Part shown: one piece after another, positions 33,340 through 40,743 of the stretch
Numbering within the stretch: the first letter of the stretch is position 1
Layout: every line of letters starts with the position of its first letter
NCBI GenBank assembly: GCA_023415795.1
Contig: JAEZJG010000021.1
Span: 1 to 64,000, forward strand
Direction of reading: 5' to 3'
Source of the DNA: Bacillota bacterium
Lineage (GTDB): Bacteria > Bacillota > Clostridia > Christensenellales > SZUA-584
DNA length: 64,000 nt
Translations under genes and position numbers: made by a program
Notes under the pieces: generated by a model
What the model saw: only the letters and a program-made list of their open reading frames with translations
What the model was told of the DNA's origin: nothing
The model's database searches: none

Positions 33340-34533
33340 ATGCATATTCTCGTCTGCAACGCGGGCTCTACCTCGCTCAAATACAAGCTATTTACAATGC
33401 CGGGTGAAACGGTGCTAGCCGAGGGCAAGATGGATCGGGTCGGCTCGCGCCACGCCTCCATTTTCTCCTACAGCAGCACAAAGCACTCCTTCAAGCGCGA
33501 GGGTGTGGACATTCCGTCCTATCGCGAGGGCATACGGATATTTCTCGATGTGCTGACAGACAAAGACACCGGTGTGATCGCCAGCGTCGCCGATGTGGAC
33601 GCCATCGGTTTCAAGACGGTAATCGGCAAGGGCTATACCGGTGTGCACGATATCGACGACGGCTGCATTCAGGGGCTAGAGGACTACATGAACATCGCTC
33701 CGGTGCACAACAGCGCGTACCTTGAAGCCATCCGCGCGTTCAAAGCGCTGCTGCCCGATATGCCGATGGTGGGCGTGTTCGAGCCGTTCTTCCACCGCAC
33801 AATACCGGAGGAGGCGTACGTATACGGCATTCCATACGAGTGGGCGCAGGCGCACGGCATCCGCCGCTACGGCTATCACGGCGCGTCGCACCGCTTTGTG
33901 TCTGAGACGGCAAAGGCATACGGCAATCCGCGCCACGTCATCTCGTGCCATCTGGGCGGCAGCGGTTCCATCTGCGCCGTGAAGGATGGTCAGTCGCAGA
34001 ACAACAGCTTTGGGTTTTCGCTGCAGACAGGCGTGCAGCACAGCACGCGTACGGGCGATCTCGACCCGTTCATCCCCATCTATCTGCTCAAGTCCGGCAT
34101 GACGTTGGACGAGGTGTGGGATGGCCTTGTGAAGCGCGGCGGTCTGCTGGGTATCTCCGGCGTTTCGGGGGACTTGCGCGACATTCAGGAGGCAGCGAAA
34201 GCGGGCAATGCACAGGCGCAGCTCGCCATCGACGTTTACTGTCACGGTATCCGCAGCTATATCGGCAGCTATTACGCGCAGCTGGGCGGGCTTGATCTGC
34301 TGGCCTTCACCGGCGGCATCGGCGAAAACTCCGCGTTGGTGCGCCGCTTGGTCTGCGAGCCGCTCGCGCACTTCGGTATCGTTCTCGACCCGGACAAAAA
34401 CGAAGCCTGCCGCGGCGACGAGGCGGTGATCTCTGCTCCGAATTCGCGCGTTACCGTCGCCGTCATCCCCGCCAACGAGGAGCTCGTTCTCGCCCGCGAG
34501 GTGAGCGCCCACATGGCGGCGAAGCTGGGATAG
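33340..34533 (+). CDS. ackA: Acetate kinase
   Basis: AckA interconverts acetyl phosphate and acetate with ATP formation, the final energy-yielding step of acetate fermentation. It has 397 residues, the standard length. The N-terminal ILVCNAGSTSLKYKL and the downstream YGYHGASHRFVS, HLGGSGSICAVKDG and FTGGIGENS motifs are all conserved. The start has AAAGGA upstream. No phosphotransacetylase gene is adjacent. Confidence 0.96.
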   Translation: MHILVCNAGSTSLKYKLFTMPGETVLAEGKMDRVGSRHASIFSYSSTKHSFKREGVDIPSYREGIRIFLDVLTDKDTGVIASVADVDAIGFKTVIGKGYTGVHDIDDGCIQGLEDYMNIAPVHNSAYLEAIRAFKALLPDMPMVGVFEPFFHRTIPEEAYVYGIPYEWAQAHGIRRYGYHGASHRFVSETAKAYGNPRHVISCHLGGSGSICAVKDGQSQNNSFGFSLQTGVQHSTRTGDLDPFIPIYLLKSGMTLDEVWDGLVKRGGLLGISGVSGDLRDIQEAAKAGNAQAQLAIDVYCHGIRSYIGSYYAQLGGLDLLAFTGGIGENSALVRRLVCEPLAHFGIVLDPDKNEACRGDEAVISAPNSRVTVAVIPANEELVLAREVSAHMAAKLG

Positions 34534-34540
34534 TCTAGTT

Positions 34541-34599
34541 TTATAAGACCATGGAGGCTCTGCCTCCACACCTCCGCCCAAGGGACTTAGTCCCTTGGG
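34541..34599 (+). repeat. Dispersed double-hairpin repeat, copy 2
   Basis: It starts with ATAAGACCATGGAGGC. The first hairpin is TGGAGGC-TCT-GCCTCCA (34552-34568), followed by CACC, then the second hairpin CCCAAGGGA-CTTAG-TCCCTTGGG (34577-34599). It lies 7 bases after the ackA stop and may serve as its 3' end, though no T-run is present. Confidence 0.7.
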
Positions 34600-34688
34600 A
34601 ATCCCATCAGGGAAATGCTGCGCAATATCCCTTGAATAAGCTGCTTAAAATAATATCTATCAAAGGTCATTGTAAGGAGTGGCTACTT

Positions 34689-34868
34689 ATGGCTATAAAT
34701 AAAAAGAAAATAAAAGCTGAGTATCGCTCATTTTTAAAGCAATACGCACGCAAACATAAAAATAGCCCTGATCCAAACGACCGGCATTATGACAGAAAGC
34801 TTGAAGAAAAAATTAAACGCATGAAACCCGCAGATCTTTGTTCTTTATTAGATGATGATTATATCTAA
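34689..34868 (+). CDS. Small lysine-rich protein, unknown
   Basis: This is a 59-residue hydrophilic protein starting MAINKKKIKAEYRSFLKQYA and ending in an acidic DDDYI tail. AAGGAG lies 11 bases before its ATG. A longer frame upstream would run through the repeat and is rejected. Base composition is much more AT-rich than flanking genes, like the DUF559 remnant next to it, which suggests an acquired segment. I recognise no family. Confidence 0.5.
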   Translation: MAINKKKIKAEYRSFLKQYARKHKNSPDPNDRHYDRKLEEKIKRMKPADLCSLLDDDYI

Positions 34869-34931
34869 AATAATTTGATGTTAGAGAGGATACGATAACA
34901 TTCCCTTATAAATTTTTTGGCCGTTCATATT

Positions 34932-34978
34932 GATTCCCCTTTCAGGGGAAGCTGTCGCCGAAGGCGACTGATTAGGTT
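34932..34978 (+). repeat. Left inverted repeat of the DUF559 unit
   Basis: It begins GATTCCCCTTTCAGGGGAAG and ends CTGATTAGGTT. The reverse complement of the right repeat aligns along nearly its whole length, sharing TTCCCCT, GGGAAG, CGAAG and a terminal GAT-AGGT block. Confidence 0.55.
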
Positions 34979-34984
34979 AAAACT

Positions 34985-35333
34985 ATGAAGGGCATTTACA
35001 ATCCCCGTTTAGCCAACCACGCTCAAACTTTACGAAAGAATATGACCAAAGAGAACGCCATCTATGATCCGATTTTTTGAAAAGTCTGCCCGTTATTATT
35101 CACCGTCAAAAAGTTATTGGGAACAATATCGTTGCGCCACTGCTAAGCTGGTCATTGAACTTGACGGCTCACAGCACTATGACACGTCAGGCATTGAAAG
35201 CGACGCCCCGAGGGACGTATACCTTTGCAGTCTTGGCTTGACTTTCAAACGGTATTCCAATGCAGACATAAAGCTCAGATTTGATAGCGTTTGCGAGAAC
35301 ATATCTGATTTCATCTATCGGCGTAACAGCTAA
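34985..35333 (+). pseudogene. DUF559 (Vsr/endonuclease-like fold) gene, broken by two lesions
   Basis: The remnant is a DUF559 protein in three reading frames. Frame 1 (ATG at 34985) gives an N-terminus ending in LRKNMTKENAIYD before a stop. Frame 3 gives DFLKSLPVIIHRQKVIGNN. Frame 2 gives ATAKLVIELDGSQHYD through to the stop at 35333. Together they follow the usual family order (LRKNMT, RQKVI, KLVIELDGSQHY). The first junction looks like a 2-base insertion near 35071. The second looks like loss of about three residues near 35137. The family has a restriction-endonuclease-like fold, and the intact protein would be about 115-120 residues. Confidence 0.8.
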
Positions 35334-35379
35334 CACCTCATCCGGCACTTCGTGCCACCTTCCCATCGCAGGGGAAGGC
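35331..35379 (-). repeat. Right inverted repeat of the DUF559 unit
   Basis: It runs from the stop codon through CACCTCATCCGGCACTTCGT and ends AGGGGAAGGC. It is the inverted partner of the left repeat. Confidence 0.55.
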
Positions 35380-35402
35380 TTTTCTTATCTATGCCCTTGA
35401 AC

Positions 35403-35425
35403 GGAGGCGGAAACAGCGCCTCCGC
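35403..35425 (-). repeat. Partial copy of the GGAGGC hairpin repeat
   Basis: CGGAGGC and GCCTCCG form a 7-base stem about 20 bases after the stop of the nucleotidyltransferase gene. On the minus strand it is followed by TTCAAGGG, recalling the second half of the dispersed repeat. It may act as that gene's 3' end. Confidence 0.4.
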
Positions 35426-35443
35426 TATCTTAACCCTCTCAAC

Positions 35444-37831
35444 TCACTGCTCCTCGCCCGTCTCTTCCTGAGGTTTTTTCAGTATCCGCCGCACCATGTC
35501 AGTGTACCGTTCGCACAGCTCTGCGGCGAACTCCTCGGTGTCGCCCTCAGTACGGATAACGATGGTCGGCCTTGTCGCATGGGGGCAGATGTACCCGTAG
35601 CCGCCCGCGACGTCGAGGCGCAGGCCCTCGCTGGCTGTCGCGCCGCCTTGCGCATATACCCCGCCGATCACACGTCCGATGTCCTCCCAGTCACAGCCTA
35701 CCGTCTTCACCTTCATGTGCGACGGTTCTATCATTGCACCCACCTCGCTGGCCGATAAACCGGTGCGCGCCAAATGTTCCGTGAACCGGCACAGCATGAA
35801 CACGCCGTCGTACAGCACACGCCGCGCATCCACCGATAATGACGCCGCGGCTTCCTCCTCCGATGCAAACGAATACGTGAGTCCCAGTATATCTGCCATC
35901 GCCGCAACCGCACGCGTCACGCCGGACGGCAGGCTGATCTCGCTGCCCGACAGCGTGTTCATTACCAGATAATACGCCAGAGTCTGACAATCCTGAGCAT
36001 TCAGTATTCGCCCATCCGGCAGATGCAGCGCACCCACCTGACCGTTTTTGGACATGTGGACACCAAACTCTGCTTCCTCGTCCTGTGTCGCTTTGCCAAT
36101 CGCTTCTCCGTGGTGTTGGCTGATACGTGCGCCGCACGCTTCCAGCGCTTTGGCTACCAGCGCGTCGGCGTCCCGCCCACCGGCGACAACCACTTTAATC
36201 CCCGCTGTCTTTACCGCGCTCCAGTCAATCTTCTGATTGATAGCGCTCAGGTAAAACTGCTCCGCAAGGTCAACCCACGTGCGCTCACCCGTCTTGGGAC
36301 AGGAGAGCTGCTCGCCCTGCGCAAAGTATTTAGACTCTATCTTGCGGCGCGTCTGCTTCGACAGCATGAACAGCTCCGGCTCGAACAGATCGACGTACAT
36401 CTTCTGTTTATGCGCCCGCAGCACAATGCACAGTCCCGCGTCCAGTGTCTGCGCCAGCTGCGCGCATACAGGCCGCAGCACACTCTTCATCGCCAACACA
36501 TTAACGCCGCTCATCGTCAGCATGCCCTCCGCCTGTGAAAGCGCCGCGCTGCACAGCGGGCTGCCGTCAGTGCAGACCGCCACTCGCTTGCCGGACATAT
36601 GCTCCGCCACCGCGCCGAATATCTTTGCCAGCCGCAGCGGGGTTAAATCAACTCCCACATCGCCTACAAAGCCGCCGCGCCCGATGAAGCCGGTACGCTT
36701 GCCGCTGCCCCAGACGATGTTCTCGCCCACCACCGCTCCGGTAGATATCTGCTTCTCCGGCCATATGCGTACACGAGGGGAAACACGGCTTTCTCCGGAC
36801 AGTGCACTCCGTTCGCCCACCACCGCTCCCTCATACACACTGGCGCGCTCGCCTACTGAACAATTTTCTGCCACCACGCAGCCGGACAGCTTGGCGTGCC
36901 GTCCGATACGCGTATGCTTGTGCAGCACGCAGCGTTTAAGGTTGGCATACGCCCCCAAGCGCGAACCCGCGCCCACACAAGCATACCGCCCGACCTTCGC
37001 ACCGTCACCGATCACCGCGTCCGCACCGATAAAGCTGGGTGATTGTATCAGCGCCGAGTTGCTGATGGATGCGCCTTCGCCCACCCAGATACCGCCCGCG
37101 TTGCGTCCCAGAATATCCACCTGTACCGAGCCTTTGAGTATGTCCTCATGCGCTTTGATATAGCTATCGATGTTGCCGACGTCGCACCAGTAGCCGTCTG
37201 CCACCCAGCCGTATATCGGCATACCTTTGCTCATCATCAGCGGGAACACGTTCTTGGCGAAATCGAACTGCGTGCGGTCGGGGATAAGGTCCAGCACCTC
37301 GGGCTCCAGCACGTAGATGCCCGTATTGACTGTATCAGAGAACACGTCCTCCCAGCCCGGCTTCTCCACAAACCGCTCCACCCCGCCCTCATCTGACGTG
37401 ATTACCACGCCGTATTCCAGCGGGCTGCCCAGCCGCTTGAGGACAATAGTCGCCATCGCGCCGCCCTGCTTATGGGCCTGCACAGCTGCCGTCAGGTCGA
37501 TATCCGTCAGTGCGTCGCCGCTTACGATCAAAAAAGTGCCGTCGATGAACGGTGCGGCGTTTTTCACGCTGCCCGCCGTTCCGAGCGGCACATCTTCAAT
37601 AAAAAATTCCATATGGACGTTCTGCGGCTTGTTGTCAGCAAACCAGCCGGTGACGACGGACGGCAAATACCCCAGCGTCAGCGCCATTTCTGAAATGCCG
37701 TGGCGTAAAAGATGCTCGGTTACATAGCTGAGCATCGGTTTGTCGAGCAGTGTCACCATGGGTTTGGGGACGGCGCACGTGAGCGGACGAAGGCGCGTGC
37801 CCTCTCCGCCGGCCATTACGATTGCTTTCAT
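35444..37831 (-). CDS. Sugar nucleotidyltransferase fused to a phosphohexomutase-like domain
   Basis: This 795-residue protein starts with a nucleotidyltransferase domain (about 1-230; GGEGTRLRP motif near residue 8 and GDALTDID metal site). A left-handed beta-helix of hexapeptide repeats follows (about 245-370), then a phosphomannomutase/phosphoglucomutase-like half (about 385-775). The region expected to hold the phosphoserine loop (TASHNP type) reads DAGLCIVLRAHKQKMYVD and has no serine, so the mutase half is probably inactive or regulatory. Such fusions are commonly annotated mannose-1-phosphate guanylyltransferase. The sugar nucleotide made is uncertain. GDP-mannose would suit the PMT-type gene at 48.8 kb. 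Confidence 0.85.
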   Translation of the reverse strand: MKAIVMAGGEGTRLRPLTCAVPKPMVTLLDKPMLSYVTEHLLRHGISEMALTLGYLPSVVTGWFADNKPQNVHMEFFIEDVPLGTAGSVKNAAPFIDGTFLIVSGDALTDIDLTAAVQAHKQGGAMATIVLKRLGSPLEYGVVITSDEGGVERFVEKPGWEDVFSDTVNTGIYVLEPEVLDLIPDRTQFDFAKNVFPLMMSKGMPIYGWVADGYWCDVGNIDSYIKAHEDILKGSVQVDILGRNAGGIWVGEGASISNSALIQSPSFIGADAVIGDGAKVGRYACVGAGSRLGAYANLKRCVLHKHTRIGRHAKLSGCVVAENCSVGERASVYEGAVVGERSALSGESRVSPRVRIWPEKQISTGAVVGENIVWGSGKRTGFIGRGGFVGDVGVDLTPLRLAKIFGAVAEHMSGKRVAVCTDGSPLCSAALSQAEGMLTMSGVNVLAMKSVLRPVCAQLAQTLDAGLCIVLRAHKQKMYVDLFEPELFMLSKQTRRKIESKYFAQGEQLSCPKTGERTWVDLAEQFYLSAINQKIDWSAVKTAGIKVVVAGGRDADALVAKALEACGARISQHHGEAIGKATQDEEAEFGVHMSKNGQVGALHLPDGRILNAQDCQTLAYYLVMNTLSGSEISLPSGVTRAVAAMADILGLTYSFASEEEAAASLSVDARRVLYDGVFMLCRFTEHLARTGLSASEVGAMIEPSHMKVKTVGCDWEDIGRVIGGVYAQGGATASEGLRLDVAGGYGYICPHATRPTIVIRTEGDTEEFAAELCERYTDMVRRILKKPQEETGEEQ

Positions 37832-37915
37832 AAGTCATGCTCTCCCGATCAAAAGGATAGCATTATTATGCGCATCGGTTCTTTTGGCTATTCTGTTTTG
37901 TTATGCTACTTGATC

Positions 37916-37973
37916 CTTTTAAGACCTTGGAGGCTCTGCCTCCAAACCACCGTTTAAGGGATTCATCCCTTAA
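37916..37973 (+). repeat. Dispersed double-hairpin repeat, copy 3
   Basis: It starts TTTTAAGACCTTGGAGGC. The first hairpin is TTGGAGGC-TCT-GCCTCCAA (37927-37945), followed by ACC, then TTAAGGGA-TTCA-TCCCTTAA (37954-37973). It is closely similar to copy 2, including the AAGACC leader. Confidence 0.7.
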
Positions 37974-37984
37974 GAATCCCTTAA

Positions 37985-38011
37985 TAATGACTGACACATT
38001 TTCAGTCATTA
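37985..38011 (-). terminator. Hairpin after the membrane-protein gene
   Basis: TAATGACTGA and TCAGTCATTA form a perfect 10-base stem with a 7-base loop, about 35 bases after the stop of the gene at 38047. There is only a short T-rich stretch after it. Confidence 0.5.
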
Positions 38012-38046
38012 ATCTCAAGCTGTATGAACGAAAGATCTTTGGTTAA

Positions 38047-38736
38047 TCAGAAGGCAGTGTAATTGTGAATAACCGGATCATTTAACACATCCATATTATC
38101 TCCATAAATGTGAATGGTTCTTTCATCAAGCCACTCGATCTTGCCACCATAGTCAGCGTAATTTGCAAGGTAAAGAACGCACTCCTTAACCAGAAACGGC
38201 CCCTTATCACGACATAAGACAATGTCCGTGCCGCTCGGAATACGCGTAAATGCATATTCGAGAGCTACATACCGTGCATCCGGCGACGTGTAATATGAGT
38301 ATTGTTCAGGAATCAAGCCCAAAAAGGATACTCCGAACAAAATCAACAAAAGCGTAACAGCACCAGTTGTTGTAGTTAGAACAATAGCCGTGATCTTGCT
38401 GCCGCGTTTATAGAATACCCAAAACAACGCAGGTACAAGAAGTATTGCCAGCACCCAATTATAGGGTATCCACATAAATAAGCTGGCAACAAGCAGCAGA
38501 AACAGCCCCACGATCGGAATTACCCACATCCGCACAAAGAATACGGAAATCAGATATACCACTGCCAGCACGTAATAGATAGCAATAACTATCGGCATCC
38601 ATTGCTCCGCCCACCATAAGCCGCTCCATCTGAATGCCAGCAATGCCCAGCATAGAACTGGAAACAGGATTTGAACAAAGTCGGCCGGTACGCGCATCTT
38701 TTCTACAGACCGGCCTAAGTCCGTCTCTGATTTCAT
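38047..38736 (-). CDS. Membrane protein of unknown function
   Basis: This 229-residue protein has four or five hydrophobic segments between about residues 20 and 145. A soluble C-terminal domain contains SPDARYVALEYAFTRIPSGT and GGKIEWLDERTIHIYGDN. That tail resembles small domains such as DUF5412 that follow membrane anchors, but I am not certain. The start is ambiguous: the ATG at 38736 and another at 38745 share the GGAGGGG site. It lies between hslU and the nucleotidyltransferase gene with no obvious functional link. Confidence 0.65.
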   Translation of the reverse strand: MKSETDLGRSVEKMRVPADFVQILFPVLCWALLAFRWSGLWWAEQWMPIVIAIYYVLAVVYLISVFFVRMWVIPIVGLFLLLVASLFMWIPYNWVLAILLVPALFWVFYKRGSKITAIVLTTTTGAVTLLLILFGVSFLGLIPEQYSYYTSPDARYVALEYAFTRIPSGTDIVLCRDKGPFLVKECVLYLANYADYGGKIEWLDERTIHIYGDNMDVLNDPVIHNYTAF

Positions 38737-38835
38737 GATCCTCATTCCCCTCCATACTGCTTTCGAAATGGACAATTTATACCACTGCCCATGTACTACG
38801 AAGATGTGGGATGCTGATTCACTCCGCTGATGCTT

Positions 38836-40209
38836 CTACAGTATATACTTCTGCAAATCCATGTCCTTGATCTGGCTTTGCAGGTGTTCCTTCACATACG
38901 CCGCGTCGATGATGACATCAATCATCGGATGGTTGCCGCCCGCGTTAAACGAGATGTCCTCAAGCAGCGACTCGATAACGGTGTGCAGCCGCCGTGCGCC
39001 AATGTTTTCGGAAGTTTCATTGACCACACGCGCGTATTTGGCGATGGCGTCCAGCGCGTCCTCCTGGAACACCAGCCGCACATTGTCCGTTTGCAGCAGC
39101 GCCTCATACTGCTTGATCAGCGCGTTTTTGGGCTGCGTCAATATCATTTTCAAGTCGTTCTCGGTCAGCGGCTTTAGCTCCACCTTAATGGGGAAACGCC
39201 CCTGAAGCTCAGGAATCAGATCGGATATCTTGGCGACATGGAACGCACCTGCCGCGATGAACAGCATGTAGTCTGTCTTGACAGGCCCGTACTTGGTTAC
39301 CACGGTGCTGCCTTCAACAATGGGCAGTATGTCGCGCTGCACGCCCTCGCGTGAGATGTCTGGACCAGCGCCCATGTTCTTGCCCGCGATCTTGTCTATT
39401 TCATCGAGGAAGATGATGCCGTCCTGCTCGGCACGCTCCACCGCCGTACTGGTCACCTCGTCCATGTCGATCAGCTTATCGGCTTCCTCCTGCGTGAATA
39501 TCTTCTTGGCTTCGTCCACCGTCACGCGGCGCTTCTTCGTTTTCTTGGGCAGAATGCCGCCGAATATGTCCCCGATGTTGATGTCGTTGCCCATACCCGC
39601 AATCTCGATGCCGAGCGGAGCATTGTCCTCCACCTCGATCTCAATCATCATATCGTTCAGCCGACCCGCGCGCAGCATCGCCAGCGTCTCCTCGCGCTTC
39701 GTCATGCGGCGCTGACGCTCCTCCGGCGATTCGGCCGGGGCGCTCTGGCCCTGCCCCAGCAACGCCTGAAACGGATTGGACTGCGGCTTTTTGGGCATCG
39801 GCTCCAACACGTCCGCCAAGCGCTCCTCAGCCGCATGCTGCGCCTTGCCCATCACCGATTCACGACGGGAAGCCTTCACCATGCGAATGGACGCCTCCAC
39901 AAGGTCACGGATCATCGACTCCACATCGCGCCCCACATAGCCCACCTCGGTGAACTTGGTGGCCTCCACCTTAATAAACGGCGCGTTCATCAGCTTGGAA
40001 ATACGCCGTGCGATCTCCGTTTTACCCACGCCCGTGGGGCCCACCATGATGATGTTCTTAGGCGTGATCTCGTCCTGCATCTCCTGCTCCAGTAAACGAC
40101 GACGGTAACGGTTGCGCAGCGCGATAGCCACAGCTTTTTTGGCATCCGCCTGCCCGATGATGTATTTATCCAGCTCTTCGACAATCTGTTTGGGTGTCAG
40201 ATGAGACAT
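38836..40209 (-). CDS. hslU: HslU/ClpY, ATPase subunit of the HslUV protease
   Basis: HslU unfolds substrates and feeds them to HslV. It has 457 residues: Walker A GPTGVGKTE (57-65), an I-domain between the Walker motifs, Walker B ending IIFLDEIDKI, and the C-terminal LQKYIL tail that docks into HslV. The start at 40209 has GGAGGAGG upstream. It lies 2 bases after the hslV stop. Confidence 0.96.
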   Translation of the reverse strand: MSHLTPKQIVEELDKYIIGQADAKKAVAIALRNRYRRRLLEQEMQDEITPKNIIMVGPTGVGKTEIARRISKLMNAPFIKVEATKFTEVGYVGRDVESMIRDLVEASIRMVKASRRESVMGKAQHAAEERLADVLEPMPKKPQSNPFQALLGQGQSAPAESPEERQRRMTKREETLAMLRAGRLNDMMIEIEVEDNAPLGIEIAGMGNDINIGDIFGGILPKKTKKRRVTVDEAKKIFTQEEADKLIDMDEVTSTAVERAEQDGIIFLDEIDKIAGKNMGAGPDISREGVQRDILPIVEGSTVVTKYGPVKTDYMLFIAAGAFHVAKISDLIPELQGRFPIKVELKPLTENDLKMILTQPKNALIKQYEALLQTDNVRLVFQEDALDAIAKYARVVNETSENIGARRLHTVIESLLEDISFNAGGNHPMIDVIIDAAYVKEHLQSQIKDMDLQKYIL

Positions 40210-40211
40210 GC

Positions 40212-40742
40212 TTATACCTCCTCCACCGTGATGCGGTCGTTGGTGAACACGCATATCTGTCCGGCAATGGTGATAGCCTTGGTGGCAATCTCCTTGGCAG
40301 ACAGCTCCGTATTTTCCTTGAGCGCCTTTGCCGCGGCCATGGCGTACATGCCGCCGGAACCTATTGCCGCGATGTCGTCGTCCGGCAGTATCACCTCGCC
40401 GCCGCCCGACACCACCAGCAGCTCATCCTTGTCCGCCGCAATCAGCATGGCCTCCAGCTTACGCAGTATCTTGTCGCTGCGCCATTCCTGCGCCAGCTCC
40501 ACCGCCGCACGCTGCAAGCTGCCGCTGTATTGCTCCAGCTTCGCCTCAAACCGCTCGCACAGCGTAAAAGCATCTGCCACCGAACCTGCAAACCCCACGA
40601 CAACCTTGCCGTTGTACAGCCGCCGCACCTTCTTCGCGTTGTGCTTCATGATCGTATTCTGTCCGAATGTCACCTGTCCGTCGCCCGCGACAGCGCACTC
40701 TCCATTGCGTCGCACTGCGACGATTGTGGTCGCTTCCATCAT
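40212..40742 (-). CDS. hslV: HslV/ClpQ, peptidase subunit of the HslUV protease
   Basis: HslV is the threonine peptidase of the HslUV complex. The 176-residue precursor starts MMEATTIVAVRRNGE; by family alignment the active Thr is the first Thr of TTIV, exposed after removal of a short propeptide. AGDGQVTFG is conserved. In Bacillus ClpQ the nucleophile is reported as Ser, so this one is closer to the classical form. It begins 1 base after the end of trmFO. Confidence 0.95.
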   Translation of the reverse strand: MMEATTIVAVRRNGECAVAGDGQVTFGQNTIMKHNAKKVRRLYNGKVVVGFAGSVADAFTLCERFEAKLEQYSGSLQRAAVELAQEWRSDKILRKLEAMLIAADKDELLVVSGGGEVILPDDDIAAIGSGGMYAMAAAKALKENTELSAKEIATKAITIAGQICVFTNDRITVEEV

Positions 40743-40743
40743 A

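Larger units (their letters stand above)
34932..35379. mobile_element. Candidate small element: DUF559 remnant bounded by inverted repeats
   Basis: Two imperfect inverted repeats of about 47 bases flank the broken DUF559 gene: the left one at 34932-34978, the right one at 35331-35379. Each carries a TTCCCCT/AGGGGAA-type hairpin and a second GC-rich hairpin (GTCGCCgaaGGCGAC on the left, GGCACttcGTGCC on the right). The left repeat ends 6 bases before the start codon and the right one begins at the stop codon, so the repeats fit the gene closely. No transposase is present. The interpretation as a mobile unit is inference. Confidence 0.45.
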
